Positions 9,056-19,959 of a DNA stretch of 64,000 bases are shown here, in pieces. The DNA lies in assembly GCA_963971305.1 (NCBI GenBank), contig OZ020313.1, positions 22,703,260-22,767,259 on the forward strand, written 5' to 3'. Below the pieces are notes generated by a model. It did no database searches. It was not told the DNA's origin and saw nothing but the letters and a program-made list of their open reading frames with translations. Every line of letters starts with the position of its first letter. The first letter of the stretch is position 1. The position numbers were made by a program, and so were the translations under genes. The stretch comes from Arcuatula senhousia. Taxonomy: Eukaryota; Mollusca; Bivalvia; Mytilida; Mytilidae.

Positions 9056-11441
9056 ACCACCCACCCTCAATAGATAAAGGCCGATATATATAAAGGAAAC
9101 CACCCACCCTCAAAAGATAAAGGCCGATATATAAAGGAAGCCACTCACCCTCAAAAGATAAAGGCCGATATATAAAGGAAGCCACCCGATCTCAAAAGAT
9201 AAAGGCCGATATATAAAGGAAGCCACCCACCCTCAAAAGATAAAGGCCGATATATAAAGGAAGCCATCCACCCTCAAAAGATAAAGGCCGATATATAAAG
9301 GAAGCCACCCGACCTCAAAAGATAAAGGCCGATATATAAAGGAAGCCACTCACCCTCAAAAGATAAAGGCCGATATATAAAGGAAGCCACCCGATCTCAA
9401 AAGATAAAGGCCGATATATAAAGGAAGCCACCCACCCTCAAAAGATAAAGACCGATATATAAAGGAAGCCACCCACCCTCAAAAGATAAAGGCCGATAAA
9501 TAAAGGAAGCCACCCGACCTCAAAAGATAAAGGCCGATATATAAAGGAAGCCACCCACCCTCAAAAGATAAAGGTCGATATATAAAGGAAGCCACCCACC
9601 CTCAAAAGATAAAGGCCGATATATAAAGGAAGCCACTCACCCTCAAAAGATAAAGGCCGATATATAAAGGAAGCCACTCACCCTCAAAAGATAAAGGCCG
9701 ATATATAAAGGAAGCCACTCACCCTCAAAAGATAAAGGCCGATATATAAAGGAAGCCACTCACCCTCAAAAGATAAAGGCCGATATATAAAGGAAGCCAC
9801 TCACCCTCAAAAGATAAAGGCCGATATATAAAGGAAGCCACCCACCCTCAAAAGATAAAGGCCGATATATAAAGGAAGCCACTCACCCTCAAAAGATAAA
9901 GGCCGATATATAAAGGAAGCCACTCACCCTCAAAAGATAAAGGCCGATATATAAAGGAAGCCACTCACTCTCTAAAGATAAGGGCCGATATATAAAGGAA
10001 GCCACTCGCCCTCGAAAGATAAAGGCCGATATATAAAGGAAGCCACTCACCCTCAAAAGATAAAGGCCGATATATAAAGAAAGCCACTCACCCTCAAAAG
10101 ATAAAGGCCGATATATAAAGGAAGCCACTCACCCTCAAAAGATAAAGGCCGATATATAAAGGAAGCCACCCACCCTCAAAAGATAAAGGCCGATATATAA
10201 AGGAAGCCACCCACCCTCAAAAGATTAAGGCCGATATATAAAGGAAGCCACCCACCCTCAAAATATAAAGGCCGATATATAAAGGAAGGCACCCACCCTC
10301 AAAAGATAAGGGCCGATATATCAAGGAAGCCACCCACCCTCAAAAGATAAAGGCCGATATATAAAGGAAGCCACCCACCCCCAAAAGATAAAGGCCGATA
10401 TATAAAGGCAATCACCCACCTCAAAAGATAAAGGCCGATATATAAAGGAAGCCACCCACCCTCAAAAGATAAAGGCCGATATATATTAAGGAAGCCACTC
10501 ACCCTCAAAAGATAAAGGCCGATATATAAAAGAAGCCACCCACCCTCAAAAGATAAAGGCCGATATATAAAGGAAGCCACTCACCCTCAGAAGATAAAGG
10601 CCGATATATAAAGGAAGCCACTCACCCTCAAAAGATAAAGGCCAATATATAAAGGAAGCCACCCACCCTCAAAAGATAAAGGCCGATATATAAAGGAAGC
10701 CACTCACCCTCAAAAGATAAAGGCCGATATATAAAGGAAGCCACTCACCCTCAAAAGATAAAGGCCGATATATATATAAAAAGGAAGCCACCCACCCTCA
10801 AAAGATAAAGGCCGATATATAAAGGAAGCCACACACCCTCAAAAGATAAAGGCCGATATATAAAGGCAATCACCCACCCTCAAAAGTTAAAGGCCGATAT
10901 ATTAAAGAAGCCACCCACCCTCAAAAGATAAAGGCCGATATATAAAGGAAGCCACTCACTCTCAAAAGATAAAGGCCGATATTTAAAGGAAGCCACTCAC
11001 CCTCAAAAGATAAAGGCCGATATATAAAGGAAGCCACTCACTCTTAAAAGATAAAGGCCGATATATAAAGGAAGCCACCCACCCTCAAAAGATAAAGGCC
11101 GATATATAAAGGAAGCCACTCACCCTCAAAAGATAAAGGCCGATATATAAAGGAAGCCACTCACCCTCAAAAGATAAAGGCCGATATATAAAGGAAGCCA
11201 CCCACCCTCAAAAGATAAAGGCCGATATATAAAGGAAGCCACCCACCCTCAAAAGATAAAGGTCGATATATATAAAGGAAGCCATCCATCCTCAAAAGAT
11301 AAAGGCCGATATATAAAGGAAGCTACTCACCCTCAAAAGAGAAAGGCCGATATATAAAGGAAGCCACCCACCCTCAAAAGATAAAGGCTGATATAAAGGA
11401 AGCCACGCACCCTCAAAAGATAAAGGCTGATATATAAAGGA
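9056..11441. repeat. 41-bp tandem array, about 58 copies
   Basis: The spacing is exactly 41 bp in regular stretches (for example units starting at 9137 and 9178). Each unit contains GATATATAAAGGAAGCCAC, then CACCCTCAAAAGATAAAGG. Sparse point changes and small indels occur. Each unit has a TATATAAAG (TATA-like) and a GGAA core. It lies in the intron between exons 11950-12033 and 8725-8907. Open frames on its minus strand are by-products of the repeat. Confidence 0.95.
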
Positions 11442-11949
11442 AGAAGCTGGAAAACCAGCTTTAAAACTGCAAGTGCAGATTTAAAATAAATATCTGTCAA
11501 CACTTGTGGTTTCAAAAGTAAAAAAAAAAGCAAAATCCATTATAAAGCACAATGTGTTACAAAATATTGCACTATTGGGAATCAGTCAGCTAATGATAAA
11601 TGTCTGATACATGTATATAGAACTGTTTTATTGTTTTGCTGTTGACATGTTCGTACTTATTTTCTTCTTATAGACTTTATAGATATCTTAAGAAAATGTC
11701 AAGCTTTGATTATTAGCAGAGATAGTAAATACTCCCGTTTTAAGGCAACACCGTATTACGAAAGTTCTGAACTTTGCGCGTCAATTACAATACACCGTTT
11801 ACTAACTATGATGTTAGTAATAAAATAAAGATATGCAATGGTTAAAGATGCAACTTATGCATCAACTCTTTCAACTATGTTTCCATTTGCAAATTATTAT
11901 AAAGAATTAAGAACTTCCTTAATTTCATAACCATTTAATGATTGCATAC
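11442..11949. other. Intron remainder, nothing recognised
   Basis: AT-rich unique-looking sequence between the 41-bp array and the next exon upstream in the transcript. No gene or repeat recognised. Confidence 0.5.
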
Positions 11950-12033
11950 CTGTTTTGATAGGGAATGGTCCAAGAGGCAAGGACATGGGACCTCCTACAC
12001 TACACATCGATGTCATTGGGCTGTTATGACAAA
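11950..12033 (-). CDS. Short linker exon, ETV6/Yan-like gene
   Basis: A strong acceptor (TTGCATTTTGTTACAG, AG at 12035-12034) and a GTATGC donor (GT at 11949-11948) bound 84 bases, phase 1 at both ends. The peptide is CHNSPMTSMCSVGG then PMSLPLGPFPIKT. No known domain. An inner AG would put a stop in phase, so the outer acceptor was chosen. Confidence 0.65.
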
Positions 12034-12411
12034 CTGTAACAAAATGCAATAAATGGTTGATGCTTTTAATTAATTATATATTAAAAAATACAGGATATTG
12101 TTTGAGGAAAATCCGGGTTAGATAAAATAACATAGTTGGAGTGTTTTGTCAACTATTAGATATATTTAACAGAACTTGTTATTATTAATAGTCTGGTAAC
12201 TGACATCTCCGAACTGTACTGTCAAACCACATGTTTAGGGGAATTTCGAAAGAGATAAGGACATTTTGTAAAAGAGCCCTCCATAACTATCACGTCTTTA
12301 CTCTTACTCAGAACAAAAGCAAAGAAATATCAACGGAAATTTTGATTCTAAAAGTATCGAATGTCCTCAAGATGTTTTTATGTTACAGTCACACAGAAAA
12401 CATCAGTGGCG

Positions 12412-12550
12412 GATCGAGAAAATTCGCAAAGGAAAGGCCCACTGACTGGCTAAGAGAGGGTCCATTTGGTCAAGCTTCAATGATTTCCTATATATCACCA
12501 AAATGGGGACCCAGACCCTTCTGTCACCTCTTGACCCGCCACAAGATATT
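12412..12550. mobile_element. Possible hAT-like MITE remnant
   Basis: Starts AGTGGCGGATCGAG and ends GACCCGCCAC, imperfect inverted ends resembling short hAT-like bivalve elements. A related end (GGATCCGCCAGTG) occurs at 26238-26250. No target duplication could be assigned. Confidence 0.35.
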
Positions 12551-13261
12551 GACTGAGTATCCTCTATTCTGTATTCTGTTTTTTCCCTTTATTCTTTATG
12601 TTTTTGCTACTTTATACTTTAAGGGTCATTATTCTTTATTCTTCATGTTTTCTGTTAAATATTTTGCCCATAATTCTCTATTCTCTAAACCCCATCCACA
12701 ATCTCATAAATGGAGCTTATTTGATAGGCAGTATTCTATAATGATCAGGACAATCCATTTCTCAGTCTCGCATTTTGAGACTTTTTCAGGAAACCAGGAA
12801 ACTCTTCTTTTTTCTACGAGAAGCAGATTTACTTATATGCAAAGTGGTAAAAGATACAAAGTTCATAGAAAGATGACAAACTAGGATAAAAAATAGATAA
12901 GGAAATTCTGCATGTCATTATTTTCAAATATGCCATTTTGAAATACCCGTACATTACTTGTTTATCTATTCAACTTTAAAGATTCTAAAGCTTGCCTGCA
13001 TTTTTTTACTTTCTTCATGCTTTAATTTTTTTCCTTATATGAACTTAAATGAGGAAAACAGTAAACAAAGTGACAAAGAAATATTTACTATTAATCCAAA
13101 GAAGAAAACAAAAAAATGAATCAAAGTCCTGAATTTTAAAGTAAGCTTATAATGAATAATATAACGGTATGTTTAAACGTTCAAATATACTGATTGATAT
13201 TTTAAAAATTAAGGTATAAGATAAGTATGAAAATGTGAAATAAAGATGTATGTAAAATTAC

Positions 13262-13360
13262 TTTCTGAAGAAGTAGCTAGTATCGCTATGGGACGGGGCA
13301 ATATTGGAACACATTCCAGTGGAAAAGTCGAAGCATGCGTAGATGATGGAAGCACAGTCG
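13262..13360 (-). CDS. Probable proline-containing linker exon, duplicate of exon 8725-8907
   Basis: The donor is AGAAA/GTAATT (GT at 13261-13260). The acceptor chosen is CTGCTAG (AG at 13362-13361), which gives 99 bases and phase 1 at both ends, fitting its neighbours. The stronger-looking TTTTGCAG about 30 bases upstream would create an in-phase stop. The peptide ATVLPSSTHASTFP then ECVPILPRPIAILATSS matches the middle of exon 8725-8907 around PILPRP. It may be an alternative or decayed duplicate exon. Confidence 0.5.
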
Positions 13361-13389
13361 CTAGCAGATGCATTTCAGATTTATATTGT

Positions 13390-14235
13390 AGCTGCAAAAT
13401 TTGGAAAAGAAGAGAAATATTTTAGACACAAATCTTGAAAATAAAGGAAAATTAATATAGGACTTACAAATAAAATAAATGCAAAACTATACCTATTTAT
13501 TGGTCTAAAGTTTGAACCATTGGTTCTTCAACCATGCTATCCAAAGTAACTTTTTAGGTAAAGTCTTAAATGGTGAACATCGATATATATTTGCTGAAAT
13601 TATTAGCTTATTGCAAAGATATGGACAGAACAAAAACTGCAAGTTTAATAAAAAACCGAGCAAACACACGACCTTTTAAGATACTTATTTCATTTATCTT
13701 AATTAATATCACATGTAAAAAAGATACTTTTGAAAAAAATAAATAAAAGCATTTCTCGTATTAATAATAATAAATTTGAGCTGACTAATGAATTTGGTAC
13801 CGGCCTACCTGTTATAAGTTCTGATAGAGAATAAAGATTTAATTTTGTCACTTCCTCATTTCTTGTTAATAGATATATCTGGCAAATGATATCGGAGATA
13901 ATACAAAAAGGAAGTATATAAGCAATGCATTTATAACATGCAGAGACGCATAGATTGCAACTCCAGTACAATAAATTTAAATTTCGGACATTAGTACTAG
14001 TAAACCTATACACATGTGGCGTGATTAACTAAGTAAAATCTTATTGTCTAATTAAGTTAGTTAGAACACACTTCATATAGGTATAATAATGTGCTTAAAC
14101 TTGCGTATCAGAACTTCCTGTTCTTCGAACTTTGAAATTGCTTTTAAAGTAGTTGGACAAAAGACTTATTGAGGAAAACATAAGATTTTATTTTGTTACT
14201 TTATATTTCAAAGTTTACGACAAGCTTTCTATTAA
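13390..14235. other. Intron sequence, nothing firm
   Basis: AT-rich. The only thing noted is a 12-base segment (13809-13820, minus) bounded by CTATCAG and GTAGGC that would fit phase 1 on both sides; it is listed as a finding, not a gene. Confidence 0.4.
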
Positions 14236-14281
14236 GCAAAATACACATACCAAAACGGTTATAAAACGGTGTAATTTGGTT

Positions 14282-14327
14282 ACGCTGTATATGCATATTT
14301 CAAGGAATAACTTCTCATCAGCAGCAT
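14282..14327 (-). ncRNA. Hammerhead ribozyme, diverged copy of the 382-bp family
   Basis: On the minus strand: CTGATGA, stem II GAAG/CCTT (one mismatch) with loop TTATT, GAAA, the self-complementary TATGCATA, cleavage dinucleotide TA, and stem I CAGCGT pairing with ATGCTG. Several bases differ from the 31.7-kb copies, yet stem I pairing holds. The surrounding 14240-14345 matches the 382-bp unit. Confidence 0.75.
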
Positions 14328-14429
14328 TGGAAGGTCAAAACACCTTATGAATAGGATTAACAATATCAAATTTCTTAACTGAAAACAACAACAGTGGGGC
14401 AAAAATAGTTGTGTTACCACGTTGGTTAT

Positions 14430-14439
14430 GTTTTTTTTT

Positions 14440-14470
<31 letters not shown>
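14430..14470. repeat. Poly-T tract
   Basis: About 35 T interrupted by single A, close to the isolated ribozyme copy. Possibly the trace of a retroposed A-tail on the minus strand. Confidence 0.8.
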
Positions 14471-14472
<2 letters not shown>

Positions 14473-14846
14473 GATAAAAAAATAGATTTTTGTTTACCCT
14501 ATCGGGATTAGTGATCAAAGTGATCATCTTATGTTTTAAACTTTAAGTCATTCATTCAGTCATTCATTCACAAAGGAAATATCGAAAAGTTGAAGAATCT
14601 AAAGAAATTTCAAGAAAGTTACAAGCAGCATAGACAAATGGGTTATATGTCTATGCAAGCAGCAAGTATTAATGAAATAACATATTCCCCAAGTAAATAA
14701 TAATAATTGATAAAACACATGTCAAATTGAAAGAAAAACAACAAGACTAATGATAAGCTATTAGCATAGAGATATGTCTCGCCTATCGCAGCTGGACACA
14801 GTACAAATAAAAATTACAACAATGTTACAGACATTAAATTTTGCTA

Positions 14847-14888
14847 CGCCTGGCGCGCGTTTCGTCTATTCAAGACTCATCCGAGGAG
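14847..14888 (-). ncRNA. Decayed hammerhead of the second family
   Basis: Matches the intact copy at 60554-60595 (stem II GTCT/AGAC, GAAA, CGCGCG, AGGCGTAGC) but the core reads CGGATGA for CTGATGA and the cleavage site reads GCC for GTC. Flanks also match for tens of bases (AGCAAAATTTA). Predicted inactive. Confidence 0.75.
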
Positions 14889-14989
14889 CTCTACCAAAAG
14901 TTGACAATACCGAAATGAAGTTAAAAAATGTCAATAAAAAGTGACTACAGTACTGGCAATATTAAACATTTTGGCAAATGAGTATAAAT

Positions 14990-15610
14990 CTCAAAGTCAG
15001 TAGACCGTGACTGCAGAAGCATTCATATAAAATCCTATTAGAATTATTGATCTAGTACTGTATATTTCATATCAATGATGTGCCATAACTGCTTCATGTT
15101 AAACAAATCTAAGAAACAAGTTAACATAGGCCTAGCAGTAAATAGTCTTTAAGCGTCAGTTGGTGATTGCAGGAGCATGCAGATAAGATGTTATTGCAAT
15201 TAATCTGTACTGATGCTAATGCAACTGCATACCTAATATCAATGGTGTACCAAAAAACTGCGTCATGTTAAACAGACGTAAGAAAGCACGTTAATATTAA
15301 GCAAAATCAGTATAAAATAAGTCAGTAGACCGTGACTTCAGGAGCATATAGATAAATCGCTCTTGAAACTGTTCTATACTTATGCTAATTCAATTGCATA
15401 CCAAATATCTTGTTATAACATAACTGCTCCATGTTAGACAGACTTAAGTAAAAAGCTTAACATTGGCAAAATTAGTATAAAATTTGAAGTCAGTAGACCG
15501 TGACTGCAGGTGCATACAGATGAAATGCTTTTAAAACCGATCTGCCATTGATGCTTATGCAACTGCATACCAAACATCAATGGTGTGCCATAACTTGTTC
15601 ACATAACTTA
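14990..15610 (+). repeat. Four diverged tandem copies of a 150-180 bp unit
   Basis: Units begin near GTCAGTAGACCGTGACT (about 14996, 15321 and 15487, with a diverged one at 15143) and contain GCATACCAAATATCA and CATGTTAAACAGAC. No coding potential. Confidence 0.8.
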
Positions 15611-15939
15611 CAATGGTGGACGCCACCGCCACCGCCGCCGCCGGAATCGCCATACCTAAGTCTCACCTTTCGTGATATTCATCGCAGGCGAGACAAACAT
15701 TAGTAAAGTCCTTAATCGACCGATAATCATAAGCGCCGCTATATACAAGATCTCATACAGAAGTTGCACGAAAATGTTCACTAACAGTCACATCATAGAT
15801 ACTAACAACGCTGCTTCCCCCAGCTCTATTCTTGTGTTGATAGTATGAGGGACAACTAACAGAAAGAAATAAACTTTGGACTACAATTGTGAGATACTGT
15901 TTTAAGACTTAATACTGGTAATGACATTATCAAAATTCC

Positions 15940-16300
15940 TTTCCAATCCATAAGAGTATTATAAAAATCCAAAAACCTTCGGCAAAATCTACATCCATAG
16001 TGCAATTACTGAACCAATTTTCAGTTTCGTATTCCAAATAATGAAGAAGGATTTGTGTGCCGAAGGAAATTCTATAACCTTCGGCACAATCTTCATCCAT
16101 AGTGCAACTACTGAGCCAAGTTTCAGATCCGTATTCCATCTAACCTGGGAGGAGTTGCGTGACAAAGGAATAATGTGCCCTTAGGCTTCTTATGCAGCCA
16201 AGCCTATAGGGGCATTATTAAAATTCCGAAACCTTCGGCACAGTCCACACTCACAGTGCAATCAATGACCCAAGTTTCATCTTTCTACTCCCAGTGGTTA
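15940..16300 (+). repeat. Three diverged tandem copies of a 100-150 bp unit
   Basis: Each copy holds ACCTTCGGCA followed by CATAGTGCAA and AAGTTTCA (near 15975, 16077 and 16231). The minus-strand open frame across it is repeat-derived. Confidence 0.7.
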
Positions 16301-16429
16301 CAGGGATTATCATAGACATTAACGCAATACGTACATCAAAAAGCAAAACATTATACCCGCGCTTTCTTATTCATTCATAACAAATATCCGTTTTAATTTG
16401 GCGTTAAGGCCCACGCTTTGGTGACATCC

Positions 16430-16553
16430 CGGTAGTCCGACAATCAATAGTCCGACAGCCCATTGGTCCGACAACCCAATAGTGCGACAACCCATTGATC
16501 CGACAGCCCATTGGTCCGACAACCAAATAGTCCGACAGCCTGATAGTCCGACA
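16430..16553 (-). repeat. 17-bp minisatellite, inverted partner of 19437-19588
   Basis: About seven units of GTCCGACAGCCCATTG-type sequence. The same unit appears in the opposite orientation 3 kb away. Confidence 0.85.
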
Positions 16554-16789
16554 ATGCTAATATACATGTATTTAATGTTTAATAAAACTTTAAACACAAC
16601 CAAATAAAAAAAAACTCTAAGCATACAATCTTGACTTCAAATGGATGCTTTATAGAAATTAAATTATATGAATATTGGCAATGATTTTATTTACTTATCA
16701 CTAACTTTAATTAAGATATAAACTGAAGAAATCATGCCTTCTATCAATATTTAACGTACTTATCTTATGAATCATTCTCTATTTAAACA

Positions 16790-17620
16790 AGAGGCTCCCA
16801 TGAGCCTTAATCGCTCACCTGGTCTTGATGTCAACCCTATGAAGACTTTTGTATAGCTAGATGAGCTGAATGTTTAAGCAAGAAAAAGCTTTTCTTTATC
16901 TGGAATAGTTTTCATTCTATAAGCAAAAAACTCTATTTTTCACCTTTAAAGGGTCATAAAGACTTTTGTAGAGCTTTATGAACTTAATGTTTCAGCAAGC
17001 AACATCTTTTCTCTATCTGCAAAAGTTTTCATTCTATAGACCAAAAACATTATGTTTCACCTTTAAAGGAGCGAAACCCTTATTAGGGGTCATCTGACAA
17101 CTTTTACCCATTGAAAACTTTTGTAGAGCTAAATAAGCTAAACATTTAAGCAAGCTATAGCTTTTCTCTTTCAGCAATAGTTTTCATTTTGGTAAAAAAA
17201 AAAGCTATTTCCACCTTTAAGGCGCTGTAACCCGTATGAGGGATCATCTGACAACTTTGACCAAATTGAGACTTTAGTAGAACTTTTGATGCTGAAGCAG
17301 TAGGGTGGCATACTATCAGATTTCATTTATCTCTTATACTTTTTGAATTACAGGCCAAAGACAGTAGTCTGACCCCCTGGTATATTTTTAGTAGGTAGCC
17401 ATGTTTTTTTACGAATCAAAAATCGAAACACAAGTTTGGTGCAGGACATCCTAAAGATCATTCATACCAAGTTTCATATTATTCTGATCAGTAGTTTCAG
17501 ACGAGAAGATTTTATAACAATTGTTAATAGACAACGACAGACGACGACAGACGACGACGGACGCCAAGTGATGGCAATAGCTCACCTGGACCTTTGACAT
17601 TTGGTCCAGGTGAGCTAAAA
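16790..17620 (+). mobile_element. Bivalve non-autonomous repeat, copy 1
   Basis: Starts AAGAGGCTCCCATGAGCC, holds internal near-repeats of about 150 bp (GACTTTTGTAGAGCT), then an ACGACGACAGACGACG tract, and ends in a hairpin of 14-bp arms (17581-17618). Other copies are at 21390-22925 and 58120-59265, with fragments at 38820-39030 and 45240-45345. Confidence 0.75.
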
Positions 17621-17646
17621 GAGAAATAAAAAGCAAAAAATACATG

Positions 17647-17825
17647 TATGTTACAGGGTAAATTGATCTCAAGGGAGATCCGGAATCCTCCTAGGGCAAA
17701 TTTGAATTCCGATTTCTCCTAGCACAAATTGGAATTCTGATTTGCTCTGGATTTAAACCAGTGCTTATCAGAATTCAAATTTGTTCCCAGAGAAATTGAG
17801 ATATCCCTAGGAGAATTCCGGATCC
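17647..17825 (+). repeat. Palindrome-rich short repeat, copy 1
   Basis: Starts TGTTACAGGGTAAATTG and holds alternating GAATTCC and CAAATT blocks pairing within the element. The same layout occurs at 23284-23455. MITE-like, no target duplication assigned. Confidence 0.65.
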
Positions 17826-18004
17826 CACTGACTGAACATTGAAAAGTTATATTTTGAAATTAAAAGAATTGTTTGAATTTTTTAAAGTACATTGTCTTAA
17901 ATTCAAAATCAAAAACTATATTTTAAAATTAATTAATCTAAGGCCTTATTATATTTAATAAATTTTGATAAGATACATTTCTTTTCGTCCGCCCGTCACA
18001 ATTG

Positions 18005-18335
18005 TCAGTGCAACTTCTCTGAAACTACTGAACCGAATATCAGCGAAAAGTTGTATATAAGAAGAACACTATATGCAGTTGTGCACATAACCGGGAAATT
18101 TTGATCCTCAAATTTTGTGGAAGTTATGGCCCTTTGATCTTAGAAATTTGCTAAACTCCTCATTTATTATCCTGTCAACTAGCGCAATTCCTCTGAAACT
18201 ACTGAACCGAATAAAATGAAATTTGGTATATATGGGAAGGACACCATATGTAGTCGTGCATATTATGCAAGGACTTGAAAATTTTATTCTCAAATTTTTG
18301 TGGGAGTTATTGACCTTTAGACTTAGAACTTTAGG
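18005..18335 (+). repeat. Tandem duplication of about 165 bp
   Basis: CTCTGAAACTACTGAACCGA occurs at 18017 and 18191, followed in both by matching sequence through GTGG(G)AGTTAT. Non-coding. Confidence 0.75.
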
Positions 18336-19054
18336 GGGGACGGGGGGACATCGTTTTTGCATGCAAAAACAAACTTTAATTTAATGATGATAATTAACTT
18401 GATTACCTAGGCTTTTCGCGACAGTTTTTCCTGGCAAGTACATGCAAAAGCATACATGGCGTTTAGCTTCATTCTATTAAACTCCAAAGTCTGAGTAAAT
18501 TACAACCCCATCTTCATTCCTGACAATGAAAAACCGTATGTCAAGAGGCTGCAATTATTTGAAGCAATTTTATATTGGTTACACACTGACTGTAATTGTG
18601 ATTGGAAGAGATGGACTCAATAAGCTGCTTTTTCCTATCATGTAGTTAATTTTAACTCGATTTTTATCATGATCGGGAAACAAACCCTCTTCTTTTTAGC
18701 GTTCCCCATTGAGCCTAATGTGTATCAAATTTTTCGTCGCATTTATTCTTGATGATCTTCGCAAATGTTATGAAGAAAGAGTCGGAAAACTTGGTTTGTG
18801 AAATTTTCAATCCTGACAAGGATAGAACCACGACCCATTGTGTTAGTATGAACCACGACCCATGGTGTTTGTAGCACTGCACATTAACAACTTCACCACC
18901 GTTTGCCATCGTCATGTAGTTAAAAGGACGGGTACATATAGAATTTTATGGTGTTTTGTTTTGTTATTTCTTAAAAGTACACATATGCCTTTTTCTGTAA
19001 AGTTTCATGAACAATGTCATTTCCCTAGCAATATATGGCCTTAGCCATTGACTA

Positions 19055-19350
19055 CCAGAGGTTACCCATCCCTTATCCGCAACTGCTCCTAAACTCCTCA
19101 ATGAATTTTCATGAGGCATTCATACAATGATGTTTGAAGTATAATAAAGACATGATCGATGTGCATCTATTCTAAAATTTGATCAAAATAATTTTTAGGT
19201 TTTCCCGCAGCAAAACACGAACTTCGTCATTTGACGCCAAGGGGTACCCATCACTTAAACGCTACTTGTCCTAAACCCTTCAATGGATTTTCATAAAACT
19301 TTCACACAATTTTCGTTATATAATGTAGATCTGCACCACTTATTTAAAAT
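19055..19350 (+). repeat. Tandem duplication of about 165 bp
   Basis: Both halves contain GGTTACCCATC or GGGTACCCATC, then CTCCTAAAC-type and TTTTCATRARRC-type blocks (near 19068 and 19241). Non-coding. Confidence 0.65.
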
Positions 19351-19436
19351 TTCTTCTGATTGATTGTGGGCGGGGTGGGGGTATTCATTTGTGAACAGCT
19401 GCTCACAATTTTTCATTTTTTTTTATATTCGATATC

Positions 19437-19588
19437 GGTCCGATTAACTGGATTCCTTTATGTTGTCGGACTATTGGGTTGTCGGACCAATGAGTTGTCG
19501 GACTATTGGGCTGTCGGACCATTGGGTTGTCGGACTATTGGGCTGTCGGACTATTGGGTTGTCGGACTATTGGGCTGTCGGACTACAG
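19437..19588 (+). repeat. 17-bp minisatellite, inverted partner of 16430-16553
   Basis: About nine units of TTGTCGGACTATTGGG. Orientation is opposite to the array at 16.4 kb. Confidence 0.88.
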
Positions 19589-19856
19589 ACGTGTAACCCA
19601 CCTTTTCAGCGATTCAAAATCTCTTAAACCGCAGTATTAGTAAAAGAATGATAAAAACACTAACCTAGAATTTCGACCACGTGATAATGTGTTTACGAGT
19701 AAAAATATTGGGGAAAACGATGACGACGATGATAATGATGCTGAGCACTGCTGTTGCTCAGTCTGGCTAATGATGAAAGTTAACCCTTTAGGGTTATTAG
19801 GGAACAAAAACCATGAACCACAAATGGTGTTCTTTAATTTGACTAGTCCTTCGTAC

Positions 19857-19958
19857 CTTTGTTATGGATTAGTTTTTGAAGAGCATTAAACAGAAGGTCA
19901 CCATTCTTTGGTATACGTTCCATAAAATCGCCCCTTTGTAGCATACATAAGGCTTTTC
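19857..19958 (-). CDS. Second PNT-domain exon, ETV6/Yan-like gene
   Basis: The acceptor TTTTCAG ends at 19959 and the donor GTACGA starts at 19856; 102 bases, phase 1 at both ends. It completes the PNT domain: GKALCMLQRGDFMERIPKNG followed by DLLFNALQKLIHNK. It joins the exon at 23670-23777 exactly at MNG/KAL, a familiar split in ETS-family PNT domains. The hydrophobic helices match the end of TEL's PNT (GKAL, then D-F, GD-L, and L-L-I). The exon is too short to stand out as an open frame, and its call rests on this join. Confidence 0.9.
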
Positions 19959-19959
19959 C

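Noticed and set aside
9889..10580. Minus-strand proteins with repeated FIYRPLSFEG segments
   Set aside because: They are translations of the 41-bp satellite; the frame cycles because 41 is not a multiple of 3, and no start or expression signal stands out.
12231..12884. 217-codon plus-strand open frame
   Set aside because: It crosses a hAT-like MITE remnant and AT-rich filler, lies antisense in an ETS-gene intron and has no recognisable domain or codon pattern.
15615..15650. GCC-repeat as a CpG-island promoter
   Set aside because: It is only a short triplet run in AT-rich repeats, with no exon beside it.
16790..17620. Calling the bivalve repeat a Helitron
   Set aside because: The hairpin and CTAA are suggestive, but the 5' end and insertion site could not be fixed from these copies.
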